From Fodinicola acaciae (lineage in GTDB: Bacteria; Actinomycetota; Actinomycetes; Mycobacteriales; HKI-0501): a stretch of DNA of 64,000 bases. Positions 1 to 8,296 of the stretch are shown piece by piece (within the stretch, counting starts at the first letter, position 1; the number at the start of each line of letters is the position of its first letter). A program made the translations under genes and the position numbers. Where the stretch lies: positions 682,001-746,000 of the forward strand of contig NZ_WOTN01000004.1 in the NCBI RefSeq assembly GCF_010993745.1, read 5' to 3'. The notes under the pieces were generated by a model. The model was not told the DNA's origin. It saw only the letters and a program-made list of their open reading frames with translations, and searched no databases.

Positions 1-1
1 G

Positions 2-205
2 TTCGACCGCGAGGTGGAGTTGCTGCGGGTGCACCTGCCGCAGTGGCCGTGCGGACAAAGCAGCTTCTGCAAGGCATGTGGCTGGTCCTGGCTGCGGGCA
101 CCGCTGTCCAGCGGAAAAATCGTGGCGGGCTGCCGTTATCGGCGCGCGGCGTTGCAGGTTTTGGAGGACTGCGGCGTGCTGCCGGACTCGGTCGTCATTC
201 GATGA
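2..205 (+). CDS. Uncharacterised protein, C-terminal fragment (cut by window edge)
   Basis: An open frame enters from the left edge and stops at 203-205, overlapping the next ATG as ATGA. The visible 67 residues contain several cysteines (PCGQSSFCKACGW, then AGCRYRRAAL), which could be a small metal site. This composition and the translational coupling to the next gene are the only support. I do not recognise the family and the true start lies outside the window. Confidence 0.45.
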   Translation, partial: FDREVELLRVHLPQWPCGQSSFCKACGWSWLRAPLSSGKIVAGCRYRRAALQVLEDCGVLPDSVVIR

Positions 206-876
206 CGGATACGCAACTCCGCTGGCAGTCGGCTCGCGACGCCTGGCAATGGGCCGACGAGATCGACAAGACGCGAGCGATGCTGGAGGCGGTCGGCAGT
301 CGGTACGCGACACGTACGGCCGCGCCCGGTTATCTGCTGACGACCGCTCGCGATCTGCTCGGGGAATGCGCAGAGCGTGAGGTCACGGATCCGTGGGAGG
401 TGTGGAGTCGCCGGGTCGGTGTCTATCTGGGTCTGGTCTTAGGCCAGTTTCTTTACGACTGGTGGCAGCACAAGCGTCTGACGATGCTCGATGTCACTGT
501 CAACCCGTTGGTCATTTTGCTGGTGTGGCTTGGGTACGTCTTCTTCCACCGACGACGGACGAAGTTGTCGCGTCGTCGTGAGTTGAGCCGAGGACGTACG
601 ACCACGTCGCCTTACGACAAAGCGCGTGATCACGAGTTGGTGGACGATCCGAGTCCTGAGCTGACCGTCGCGTACGCCGGATGGCGTGCCGGAGCACTGG
701 CGCAGTCGATGCGCATTCTCCTGCAAGAAGACCGCCTCGCGGCGGCACGCGTGCCGATCGCGTACGAGGACGACGTGTGTGTGGCGGCCCTCTATCTGAC
801 CGGTGCGACGGAGTTGCTGAAAGGCCTCAGCGACTACGTGGAAGGCGAGAAAAGCGTGGCCAACTGCGGTGAATAG
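202..876 (+). CDS. Uncharacterised membrane-associated protein
   Basis: Predicted 224 aa from ATG 202, which overlaps the stop of the preceding frame. The start was chosen for that coupling; a longer frame from 43 exists but its N-terminus looks like an out-of-frame shadow. The N-terminal third is soluble. Two hydrophobic stretches follow at about residues 78-90 and 95-113 (VNPLVILLVWLGYVFF), flanked by HKR and HRRRTKLSRRR, so a hairpin or monotopic membrane protein is likely. The C-terminal half is charged and helical. No family recognised. The 3' end overlaps the end of the convergent ROK regulator by 43 bp. Confidence 0.5.
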   Translation: MTDTQLRWQSARDAWQWADEIDKTRAMLEAVGSRYATRTAAPGYLLTTARDLLGECAEREVTDPWEVWSRRVGVYLGLVLGQFLYDWWQHKRLTMLDVTVNPLVILLVWLGYVFFHRRRTKLSRRRELSRGRTTTSPYDKARDHELVDDPSPELTVAYAGWRAGALAQSMRILLQEDRLAAARVPIAYEDDVCVAALYLTGATELLKGLSDYVEGEKSVANCGE

Positions 877-2075
877 GCCCCGTGCAGGACGAGTGCGGCC
901 GCTCCACGCGCTCCGGCGTCCTCGCCGATCAGCGACGGCTCGACCTCGACTTTCCGTGCGTGGCGCGCGATGCTGCGCGCGTTGACGGCCTCGGCGATCG
1001 CGGCACGATAGGGCTCGACGACATACCGTACGCCTTTGCCACCCAACACGATCCGGTCCACGTCGACCACGTTCACCAGCGTCGTCGCGGCGATCGCGAC
1101 CTTCGCCGCGGCGCGCTGGATGACCTGGCGCGCGACCGGGTGGTCGGCCATCGCGGCGCGGCAGATCGTCTCGTAGTCGGCGAACTCCTTGGTCGGCTCC
1201 AGGGTGAGATCCAGCGAGGCCGACCGTTTTTCCAGCAGAGTGGCGGTTTCCGCGACGATCGCATGTGGACGGACGTACGCCTCGAGGCAGCCTTTGTTGC
1301 CACAGAAGCAGTCCGCTCCGTTGGGTGCGACGACGACGTGGCCAAACTCGCCGGCGTTGCCGGAGTTGCCGCGCCAGGCCTGGTCACCGAGCAGCAGACC
1401 GCCACCGACGCCGGTCCCGAAGTAGAGAAAGGCAAAACTGCCGGTACGCGCACCACCGGCACCGGCCCATCGTTCGCCGATGGCGGCGGCCGTGGCGTCG
1501 TTGTCCAGCGCGACCGGCACGCCGAACTCGTCCTGCAGGTAGGCGACCAGTGGCACCTCGTGCCAGCCAGGCAGGTTCGGCGGCGTCAGCACCAGGCCGC
1601 GGCTGAAGTCCAGCGGCCCCGGACAGGCGACGCCGAGACCGAGCAGCCGGTCGACCGGGATCTCCGCCTTTCCCAGCAATCCGCGTACGGTCTGCGCCAC
1701 CTGGCGGACGACCTGGTTGGCGCTCGGATTGCGTGGCGTGCGGCGGTGCACCGTGCCACGCACGTGGCCGTCCAGGTCGGTCGCCACCAGCGTGATCGTG
1801 TCCGGGTCGATGTGGATGCCGACCGAGAAGTACGCGGTCGGGTTGGTGCGCAGCAGGATCCGCGGCTTGCCGCCGGTGGACGCGGCGCGGCCGGACTCGG
1901 TCACCAGGTCCTCGTCCAACAGCTTGCGGACGATGTTGGACACGGTTTGCGCGGAAAGTCCGGTGGCCGCGGCGATTTCGACGCGGCTGACACCCTCCGG
2001 TGACCGACGGATCGCGTCGAGAATCACCGAACGGTTGAATCCGCCCACTCTGGGCAGATTGGTGCCGCTTCGCAT
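834..2075 (-). CDS. ROK-family (NagC/XylR-type) transcriptional repressor
   Basis: 413 aa. An N-terminal winged helix-turn-helix (about residues 14-60, SRVEIAAATGLSAQTVSNIV) is fused to a ROK sugar-kinase fold. The ROK zinc site is visible as GEFGH (H246) and CFCGNKGC (C256, C258, C263), and DND at 191-193 keeps the kinase-like acidic residue. Such proteins usually repress sugar uptake genes until a sugar or sugar phosphate binds. It is divergent from the sugar-transport operon starting at 2272, so it is probably its regulator. Start ATG at 2075 is preceded by an AAGGG ribosome binding site. Whether it keeps kinase activity cannot be judged. Confidence 0.92.
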   Translation of the reverse strand: MRSGTNLPRVGGFNRSVILDAIRRSPEGVSRVEIAAATGLSAQTVSNIVRKLLDEDLVTESGRAASTGGKPRILLRTNPTAYFSVGIHIDPDTITLVATDLDGHVRGTVHRRTPRNPSANQVVRQVAQTVRGLLGKAEIPVDRLLGLGVACPGPLDFSRGLVLTPPNLPGWHEVPLVAYLQDEFGVPVALDNDATAAAIGERWAGAGGARTGSFAFLYFGTGVGGGLLLGDQAWRGNSGNAGEFGHVVVAPNGADCFCGNKGCLEAYVRPHAIVAETATLLEKRSASLDLTLEPTKEFADYETICRAAMADHPVARQVIQRAAAKVAIAATTLVNVVDVDRIVLGGKGVRYVVEPYRAAIAEAVNARSIARHARKVEVEPSLIGEDAGARGAAALVLHGAYSPQLATLFSPST

Positions 2076-2161
2076 CCGGTGACCCTTCTTTTGTCGGCTC
2101 GCTGAGTGTCAGGTATGTGAGCGTATGTCGCAAGGGCCTTTCCGGTCGCGGACTTGCTCCA

Positions 2162-2191
2162 TTGACTTTATAAATCTAATAGCTTTAGTCT
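2162..2191 (+). promoter_or_regulatory. Candidate promoter and repressor operator of the sugar-uptake operon
   Basis: TTGACT (2162-2167) and TAGTCT (2186-2191) are separated by 18 bp and fit a vegetative actinobacterial promoter. The spacer is strikingly AT-rich (TTATAAATCTAATAGCTTTA) in GC-rich surroundings, and GACT...AGTC bracket it at 2164-2190. AT-rich operators are typical of ROK repressors, so the divergent ROK protein may bind here. The start site and binding are inferred. Confidence 0.5.
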
Positions 2192-2271
2192 GCGTCACAG
2201 ATCACATCGATGGCAACTGTGCGCAGGTGACTGCGTACGAAGGACTGCAAAGTACGGAAAGGTTGTGCCAG

Positions 2272-3627
2272 ATGGCCCGCAGGCTCGCCACGGCGGCGAT
2301 CGCCGCCGGCTTGGTCGCGGTGGCCGCGACCGCCGCCGGTTGCGGCTCCAGCGGTTCGGGAGACCCGAACACGATCAAGATCGCCTACCAGAAGTTCGGC
2401 AACTACATCCAGGGCGACGCTCTCTTCAAGAAGGTCAAGGCGCAGTGGGAGAAGGCCAACCCCGGTAAGAAGGTCACGCTCGTCCCGATCCAGGGCAACG
2501 ACGCCGACTACAAGACCAAGCTGAGCCTGATGCAGAAGTCGCCGTCTACCGCGCCGGACGTGCTGTACGAGGACACCTTCACGATCGCGTCCGACGTGCA
2601 GGCCGGTTATCTGGCGCCGCTGGACACGTACGTGAGCAAGTGGGCCGACTGGAGCCAGTTCGTGGCCTCCTCCAAAGGATCGGTGACCGGCCAGGACGGC
2701 AAGGTCTACGGCATTCCGATGGGCACCGACACGCGCGGCCTCTGGTACAACAAGCAGATCTTCGCCAAGGCCGGCCTGCCGACCGACTGGCAGCCCAAGA
2801 CCTGGAACGACCTGCTGACCGCGGCTCGTACGATCAAGGCCAAGGTCCCCGGTGTGATCCCGCTGAACGTCTACGTCGGCAAGGCCGGCGGTGAGCAGTC
2901 CAGCATGCAGGGCCACGAGATGTTGTTGTACGGCACCGAAAACAAGCTCTACGACGACAAGACCAAGAAGTGGATCGCGCCGAGCAAGGGATTCTCCGAC
3001 GCGCTCGGTTTCGTCAAGACCGTCTACGGCGAGGGCCTTGGCCCGACACCGCAGCAGGCGCTGTCGCCGAGCATCGGTACGCAGGTCGGCGGCACGTTGC
3101 TGCCGAAGGGAAAGCTCGCCATCGACCTGGACGGCTCGTGGATGCCGCAGACCTGGATCTCCACCGGTGCCTCGCCGTGGCCGCAGTGGTCGCAGGTGAT
3201 GGGGACGGCGGCGATGCCGACGCAGAACGGCCAGGCTCCCGGCAAGGTCAGCATGTCCGGCGGCTGGACGCTGGCGGTCGGCAACAAGTCGACCAAGAAG
3301 GACCTGGCGTTCAGCTTCATCTCCACCGCGCTGAACAAGGAAAACTCGCTCTACTACGACATCAACGCGACGCAGATCCCGGTGCGTACGGACGTGGCCA
3401 ACGACCCAACCTACGGCAAGGGTGACCCGACCGCGAAGTTCTTCGCCAGCCTGGTGCCGATCACCAACTACCGTCCGGCACTGCCGCCGTATCCGCAGAT
3501 CTCCAACGAAATCCAGGTCGCTCAGGAGTCGGTGGTCAGCGGCCAGGCCACGCCGGAGACGGCCACCAGCACGTACGCGAACTCGGTCAAGGGCATTGTC
3601 GGCGCCAACTCGGTGACCGCCAGCTGA
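2272..3627 (+). CDS. Sugar ABC transporter substrate-binding lipoprotein
   Basis: 451 aa, family 1 extracellular solute-binding protein. ATG 2272 was preferred over upstream frames because it has a GGAAAGG site nine bases upstream and begins a clean lipoprotein signal: MARR, a hydrophobic core, then AAGC with the lipid-anchor cysteine at residue 24. The mature protein should sit on the outer face of the membrane and deliver a carbohydrate to the two permeases encoded directly downstream (TGATG overlaps). No ATPase gene is present, so a shared MsiK-like ATPase encoded elsewhere is likely. It is clearly paralogous to the lipoprotein at 12843-14195, sharing YQKFGN, MQKSPSTAPDV, DTDTRGLWYNKQ and KKWIAPSKGF blocks. 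Substrate unknown. Confidence 0.93.
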   Translation: MARRLATAAIAAGLVAVAATAAGCGSSGSGDPNTIKIAYQKFGNYIQGDALFKKVKAQWEKANPGKKVTLVPIQGNDADYKTKLSLMQKSPSTAPDVLYEDTFTIASDVQAGYLAPLDTYVSKWADWSQFVASSKGSVTGQDGKVYGIPMGTDTRGLWYNKQIFAKAGLPTDWQPKTWNDLLTAARTIKAKVPGVIPLNVYVGKAGGEQSSMQGHEMLLYGTENKLYDDKTKKWIAPSKGFSDALGFVKTVYGEGLGPTPQQALSPSIGTQVGGTLLPKGKLAIDLDGSWMPQTWISTGASPWPQWSQVMGTAAMPTQNGQAPGKVSMSGGWTLAVGNKSTKKDLAFSFISTALNKENSLYYDINATQIPVRTDVANDPTYGKGDPTAKFFASLVPITNYRPALPPYPQISNEIQVAQESVVSGQATPETATSTYANSVKGIVGANSVTAS

Positions 3628-4553
3628 TGGCAGCGACGCAAACCGTCGAGGTGACCCCGCGGCACCGGACCGGCCACGCCCGGCCCGGCAGCCGCGGGGT
3701 GCTGCGCTGGCTGGGGCCGATGGGTCCCGCGCTGCTGATGCTGTTGCTGTTCGTCGCCGGACCGATTCTCTGGTGTTTCTACAGCGCTTTCACCAACACG
3801 GCGCTGACCGGCACCGGCGCCGGCAACGTGCAGTTCGTCGGCCTGGCCAACTTCCAGCGGATGCTGGCCGACCCGCAGCTCGTACCGTCGATCATCCTGA
3901 CCATCGTCTTCGTGGTCGGCTCGGCGATCGTCGGCCAAAACCTGCTCGGCCTGCTGATCGCCACGCTGATGCAGAACCGTGGCCGGGTCATCCGCGCGAT
4001 CGTCGGCACGGTCGTGCTCGGCGCCTGGGTCCTGCCCGAGATCGTCGCCGCGTTCATCTGGTATGCGTTCCTCAACCCCGAAGGCACCCTCAACATGGTC
4101 TTCAAGGGGATGGGGCTGCCGGCGCAGAACTGGCTTTACACCACACCGATGTTGGCGGTCATCCTGGCCAACATCTGGCGCGGCACGGCGTTTTCGATGC
4201 TGGTCTACTCGGCCGCGCTCAGCGAGGTGCCGCCGGAGGTGCAGGAGTCGGCCGAGGTCGACGGCGCCTCGGTTTTCCAGCGGTTCTGGTACATCACGTT
4301 GCCGCTGGTACGGCGGCAGATCATGACCAACCTGATGCTGATCACCCTGCAGACGCTGTCGGTCTTCACGCTGATCTTCGCGATGACCGCCGGCGGTCCC
4401 GGTACGAAGAGCCAGACGCTGCCGCTGTTGATGTACCAGCAGGCGTTCAAGTTCTCCGATCTCGCGTACGGCATGGCGATCGCGTTCGTGCTGCTCGCGG
4501 TCGGTGGCATCTTCTCGGCGATCTACATGCGCGTACTGAAGCCGGAGATCTGA
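3627..4553 (+). CDS. Sugar ABC transporter permease, MalF/UgpA type
   Basis: 308 aa integral membrane protein with six or seven hydrophobic segments. The EAA-loop motif that docks on the ATPase is visible at about residues 206-238 (EVPPEVQESAEVDGA, then FWYITLPLVR). ATG 3627 overlaps the stop of the substrate-binding protein (TGATG), and its own stop overlaps the next permease in the same way, so the three are one transcriptional unit. It forms half of the membrane channel of a carbohydrate importer. Confidence 0.93.
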   Translation: MAATQTVEVTPRHRTGHARPGSRGVLRWLGPMGPALLMLLLFVAGPILWCFYSAFTNTALTGTGAGNVQFVGLANFQRMLADPQLVPSIILTIVFVVGSAIVGQNLLGLLIATLMQNRGRVIRAIVGTVVLGAWVLPEIVAAFIWYAFLNPEGTLNMVFKGMGLPAQNWLYTTPMLAVILANIWRGTAFSMLVYSAALSEVPPEVQESAEVDGASVFQRFWYITLPLVRRQIMTNLMLITLQTLSVFTLIFAMTAGGPGTKSQTLPLLMYQQAFKFSDLAYGMAIAFVLLAVGGIFSAIYMRVLKPEI

Positions 4554-5413
4554 TGGCAAGGCCGCAAAACAACTATCTGGGTGTGACGTCGGCCCGTAAG
4601 GCCGTGTCGGCGACGCTGGTATACCTGGTCCTGGCGGCGATCGCGCTGGTGTTCGCGGCGCCCCTGCTGTGGGTCGTGCTGGCCTCGATCGACCCCGGCG
4701 CGCAGCTGTCGGTCGCCTGGCCGGCGCATCCGAGCTTCGACAACTTCGCCGCCGTGCTCACCGTCGACACCACGTTGCGGCCGATGGCCAATGGACTGCT
4801 GATGTGTGGCCTGTCGGCCATTCTCACCATGGTCGTGTCGGTGCTCGCGGCGTATCCGCTGTCGCGTTACCAGCTGCGGTTCAACCGGCCGTTTCTCTAC
4901 ATCATCCTGTTCAGCACCGGCCTGCCGGTGACCGCGGTGATGGTGCCGGTCTACAGCCTGTTCGTGCAGCTCAACCTGCTCGACTCGCTGGTAGGTACGG
5001 CGATTTTCCTGTCCGCGACACAGCTGCCGTTCTCCATCTGGCTGACCAAGGGTTTCATGGACGGCGTGCCGATCAGCCTCGAGGAGGCCGCGTGGGTCGA
5101 CGGCGCCGGCGGCCTGCAGGCGCTGCGGTCGGTGGTGATTCCGCTGATGCTGCCGGGCATGGCGGTGGTGGCGATCTTCACTTTCATTATGTCGTGGGGA
5201 AACTTCTTCGTGCCGTTCATTCTTCTGTTGGACCCCAACAAACAACCGGCGGCGGTGAGCATCTTCAACTTCTTCAGCCAGCAGGGCCAGGTGCAGTACG
5301 GACAGCTCGCCGCGTACTCGCTGCTCTACTCGATCCCGGTCGTGGTGCTCTACATCGTGGTGTCCAGGACGCTCGGCGGCGCGTTCACGTTGTCCGGTGC
5401 GGTGAAGGGCTGA
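4553..5413 (+). CDS. Sugar ABC transporter permease, MalG/UgpE type
   Basis: 286 aa, second permease subunit. The start is the ATG at 4553 overlapping the previous stop; an upstream extension in this frame is only shadow sequence. Six hydrophobic segments are visible. The EAA motif lies in the C-terminal half (ISLEEAAWVDGAGGLQALRSVVIPLMLPG). It pairs with the permease at 3627-4553 and ends 4 bp before the first possible start of the ROK kinase. Confidence 0.92.
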   Translation: MARPQNNYLGVTSARKAVSATLVYLVLAAIALVFAAPLLWVVLASIDPGAQLSVAWPAHPSFDNFAAVLTVDTTLRPMANGLLMCGLSAILTMVVSVLAAYPLSRYQLRFNRPFLYIILFSTGLPVTAVMVPVYSLFVQLNLLDSLVGTAIFLSATQLPFSIWLTKGFMDGVPISLEEAAWVDGAGGLQALRSVVIPLMLPGMAVVAIFTFIMSWGNFFVPFILLLDPNKQPAAVSIFNFFSQQGQVQYGQLAAYSLLYSIPVVVLYIVVSRTLGGAFTLSGAVKG

Positions 5414-5417
5414 CAGG

Positions 5418-6332
5418 TTGTCCAACGGGGTAGCTGTGGCCATCGACGTCGGTGGGACGAAAATCGCGGCAGCGCTGGTCCGGCGAGATGGCACTTTGCT
5501 GACGAAAGAACAGGTGCCGACACCGCGTACCGATGACGGCGAGGAGATTTTCCAGGCATTGGCGGCCGCGGTGACGGCTGTCCGGCCGGAAGGCGACATC
5601 GTCGGCGTCGGTCTCGGTTGCGCCGGACCAGTGGATTTGCGCGCCGGTAGGGTGAAACCGGTCAACATCCACGGCTGGCGCGACTATCCGCTACGCGACC
5701 GGGTCGCCGAGCTGGTGCCGTCGGTGCCGGTGTGGCTGCTCGGCGACGGCCTGGCGATCGCGCTCGGCGAACACCGTTTCGGCGCCGCGCGCGGCACGCA
5801 GTCGTCGCTGTCGATGGTCGTGTCGACCGGTGTCGGTGGCGGCTTGGTGCTCGACGGCCAGCCGTACGCGGGGCCGACCGGAAACGCCGGCCACATCGGC
5901 CACATCGTCGTGCAGGCCGGCGGCGATCCGTGTCCGTGCGGCAGTCACGGCTGCCTGGAGACGATCGCGTCCGGCACCAACATCGCGCGTTGGGCCCTGG
6001 CGCGGGGATGGCAGCCGTCGTCCGACGCCACCGCTCGCGGCGTGTTTGCCGACGCTGCCAACGGAGACGCGGTCGCGCGATCGTCGATCGACCGAGCCGC
6101 CGACGCGCTCGGCGCGGCCATCGTCTCCGCGTCGGCGATGGTCGACCTCGACCGCGTGGTGATCGGCGGCGGCGTGGCGCAGGCCGGGGAGCCGTTTTTC
6201 CAGGCCGTACGCGAAGGTGTGCGGTCGTATGCGGGGATGGCCTTCACCCAGCGGATCGAGATCGTGCCGGCCGAGCTCGGCACCACCGCCGGCCTGGTCG
6301 GCGCGGCGGCGCTGGCCTTCGACCGGGCCTGA
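5418..6332 (+). CDS. ROK-family sugar kinase
   Basis: Up to 304 aa. It lacks the DNA-binding domain of ROK repressors, and its N-terminus is the phosphate-binding loop DVGGTKIAAALV, so it is a kinase rather than a regulator. ROK zinc ligands are visible as GHIGH and CPCGSHGC, and GVGGGLV is the second phosphate motif. It probably phosphorylates the sugar, or a sugar released from it, taken up by the preceding transporter. The start could be TTG 5418 or GTG 5436; the latter has ACGGGG just upstream. The gene ends at the 55-bp palindrome. Confidence 0.88.
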   Translation: MSNGVAVAIDVGGTKIAAALVRRDGTLLTKEQVPTPRTDDGEEIFQALAAAVTAVRPEGDIVGVGLGCAGPVDLRAGRVKPVNIHGWRDYPLRDRVAELVPSVPVWLLGDGLAIALGEHRFGAARGTQSSLSMVVSTGVGGGLVLDGQPYAGPTGNAGHIGHIVVQAGGDPCPCGSHGCLETIASGTNIARWALARGWQPSSDATARGVFADAANGDAVARSSIDRAADALGAAIVSASAMVDLDRVVIGGGVAQAGEPFFQAVREGVRSYAGMAFTQRIEIVPAELGTTAGLVGAAALAFDRA

Positions 6333-6387
6333 AGTTCGCATGGCCACCATGCGTGCGTCCGACGCACGCATGGTGGCCATGCGAACT
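6333..6387. repeat. Perfect 55-bp intergenic palindrome, family A copy 1
   Basis: Arms of 27 bp (6333-6359 and 6361-6387) match perfectly around a single central base. The core is GCATGGCCACCATGC. It begins directly after the ROK kinase stop and ends 6 bp before the stop of the convergent endonuclease V gene, so it can act as a bidirectional terminator. A second copy with the same core lies at 51762-51808. Confidence 0.9.
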
Positions 6388-6393
6388 TTGCTC

Positions 6394-7041
6394 TTAAGCG
6401 AAGGCGTCGAGGAACTCGCGCAGGCCGCGGCGTGCCAGTTGGTCGGCCTGGCGGGTGGTCTCCGGCAGCCGGTAGGTCGGACACAGCTTCAGCACCGCCT
6501 CGCAGGCGGTGTCCAGGTCGGTGCGGAAGCCGATCGACACGTACACCGGCTTGACCGCGGTCTGCGTCCGCAGCGCGCGGCCGACCGTCTCGCCGGCGTG
6601 TTTCAGCGGGGCCCACGCGCCGCGCTCGATGCCGAGGTCGGCGGTCGCGCCGATCACCGGTGCCTTGGCCACGCCGATGGTCGGCAGGTTGGTCAGCGTG
6701 CCGATCTGGCAGGCCAGGCCAAACCGGTTGGCGTGCGCGATCCCCTGTCCGTCGCAGATCAACAGGTCCGGCCGTACGGTCAGCTTGTTCACCGCGTCGA
6801 CCAGCGCCGGCACCTGGCGCGGCAGCGTGTCGCCGGTTACCGAGCGTTGCTCCGATCTGCCGACCATCACCGAGGTCTCGACCGGCTCGAGCGTGTTGGT
6901 GTCGAGCACAACGACAGCCGCCGCGAGCAGGCCAGTCGTCTCGTCGTACGCGGCATCCAGACCGGCCGCGGTGCGCACCGGCCGAGGCTGGTCATCGGTC
7001 ATGTCGAGCACCGCGGTATGCCGGATTTGTGGCCCACTCAT
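6394..7041 (-). CDS. nfi: Endonuclease V-like protein with altered active site
   Basis: 215 aa, close to the usual length of about 220. The blocks GLDAAY, LLICDGQGIAHANRFGLA, LPTIGVAK and YRLPETTRQADQLAR are diagnostic of endonuclease V, which cuts DNA or RNA near deaminated bases (inosine). By spacing to the Thermotoga enzyme (D43, E89, D110), D29 and D97 are present but the metal-binding glutamate is Q76; the usual FRE-P block reads PRQVP. The usual GHR near the C-terminus is GFR. Start ATG 7041 has GGAAAG upstream; a longer frame to 7239 lacks homologous sequence. It may be catalytically weak or dead, or a repurposed binder. No other gene or clear signal was seen between 7042 and 7279. Confidence 0.85.
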   Translation of the reverse strand: MSGPQIRHTAVLDMTDDQPRPVRTAAGLDAAYDETTGLLAAAVVVLDTNTLEPVETSVMVGRSEQRSVTGDTLPRQVPALVDAVNKLTVRPDLLICDGQGIAHANRFGLACQIGTLTNLPTIGVAKAPVIGATADLGIERGAWAPLKHAGETVGRALRTQTAVKPVYVSIGFRTDLDTACEAVLKLCPTYRLPETTRQADQLARRGLREFLDAFA

Positions 7042-7279
7042 GACTTTCCGTGGTGGGCTGTACACGGCGGGCACGCGCATAGCAAGGGACGGTACTGACC
7101 CGGAGACGATTTTGGCAGCCCCCAGCGCCAAATTTCTCCCAAATGTCGGGATATTGATGCCCCTGAGTTCCACTGGGACGGCTGAGTTGACACAAAGACC
7201 CGGCAAAACGGTCATTTCGCCGAGCCATTGCGCGGTCAATAGCCCACACTGCGGGATTGGTCACAGCGACCCACCACCG

Positions 7280-8296
7280 TCAGTGGTACAGGGCGGGGCG
7301 CTCAGGCAGTGACACCGGTACGGTCCCGCCGCCGCGTTGCGACGCGATGCAGGCGTCCGCGACGATCGCGGTGGCGAAGCCGTCCCAGGCGCTCGCGCCG
7401 GCCGGTCGTTCGCTGCGCACCGACTGGATCCAGTCGTGCAGCTGCCGCCGGTACGCCGGTGCGAACCGTTCGATGAAACCCGGCGGCACGGCGGTCGACA
7501 TCGTCTCCGCGGTGCGTACGACCGCGCCGGCCGGCATGCCGATGCTCACCGTGCCGCGTTCCAGCACCAGCTCGGCCCGCACCTCGTAGCCGTACTGCGC
7601 TCGCGCGAAGATCTCCACGTCGGCGACGACGCCCTCGGCCGTACGCAGCAACACCAGTTGCGGGTCGAAGACGTGTTCCAGCACCGACCGTGGCAGCACG
7701 GCGGTGGCCGACACGATCTCGCTGCCGGTCAGCCAGCGCAGCGCCTCGATCTCGTGCGACACCGAGCTGGTGATCATCCACGCGCTGTGAAAGTCGGCAC
7801 CGGCCGACTGGTTGCGGTGCACGCAGTGCATCAGCAGCGGCTGGCCGAGCGCGCGCCCGTCGACCGCGGCCTTCATCCGCCGGTAGTCCGCGTCGTAGCG
7901 GCGCATGAAGCCGACCTGGATCAGTCGCCGGCCAACCTCCACCTCGGCGGCCATGATCCGGCCGGCCGCGTCCGCGTCCGGGGCCAGCGGCTTCTCGCAC
8001 AGCACCGGCTTGCCGCGTTCCAGGCAGGCCAGCACGTACGGCTCGTGTGTCGCGTCCGCCGACGCGATCACCAGCGCGTCCACCGCCGGATCGGCGATCA
8101 CCGCGGTGGCGTCGTCGGTCGAGTCGCAGCCGATCTTCTCGGCCACCCGGCCGGCGCGATCCCGGTCCAGGTCGGCGACCGCGACGACCTGGCAGCCGCC
8201 GAGCTCGAAGGCCAGCGTCTCGGCGTGGTGCTCACCCATCGCACCGGCGCCGATCACGCCTACGCGCAGGACTGGCTCAGGAAACGGGATCGTCAC
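7280..8296 (-). CDS. iolG: Gfo/Idh/MocA oxidoreductase, inositol 2-dehydrogenase-like
   Basis: 338 aa. The N-terminal Rossmann fold starts VGVIGAGAMGEHH (residues 12-24) and EKPL carries K102. The block VGFMRRYDADYRRMK, then HCVHRN, is typical of myo-inositol 2-dehydrogenase, which oxidises inositol with NAD. GTG 8296 overlaps the stop of the upstream iolB-like gene (GTGA), so the pair is translationally coupled. In the catalytic triad K102 and H181 are present, but the aspartate expected four residues before the histidine is S177 (TSSVSHEIEALRW). The substrate may therefore differ from inositol, or activity may be low. Confidence 0.8.
   Translation of the reverse strand: MTIPFPEPVLRVGVIGAGAMGEHHAETLAFELGGCQVVAVADLDRDRAGRVAEKIGCDSTDDATAVIADPAVDALVIASADATHEPYVLACLERGKPVLCEKPLAPDADAAGRIMAAEVEVGRRLIQVGFMRRYDADYRRMKAAVDGRALGQPLLMHCVHRNQSAGADFHSAWMITSSVSHEIEALRWLTGSEIVSATAVLPRSVLEHVFDPQLVLLRTAEGVVADVEIFARAQYGYEVRAELVLERGTVSIGMPAGAVVRTAETMSTAVPPGFIERFAPAYRRQLHDWIQSVRSERPAGASAWDGFATAIVADACIASQRGGGTVPVSLPERPALYH

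Noticed and set aside
882..2003. A 373-codon plus-strand frame antisense to the ROK repressor
   Set aside because: The minus strand encodes a complete ROK protein with HTH and zinc motifs; the opposite frame has no recognisable features.
6992..7264. A 90-codon minus-strand frame upstream of the endonuclease V gene
   Set aside because: No ribosome site, composition unlike real proteins here, and overlap with the start of nfi.
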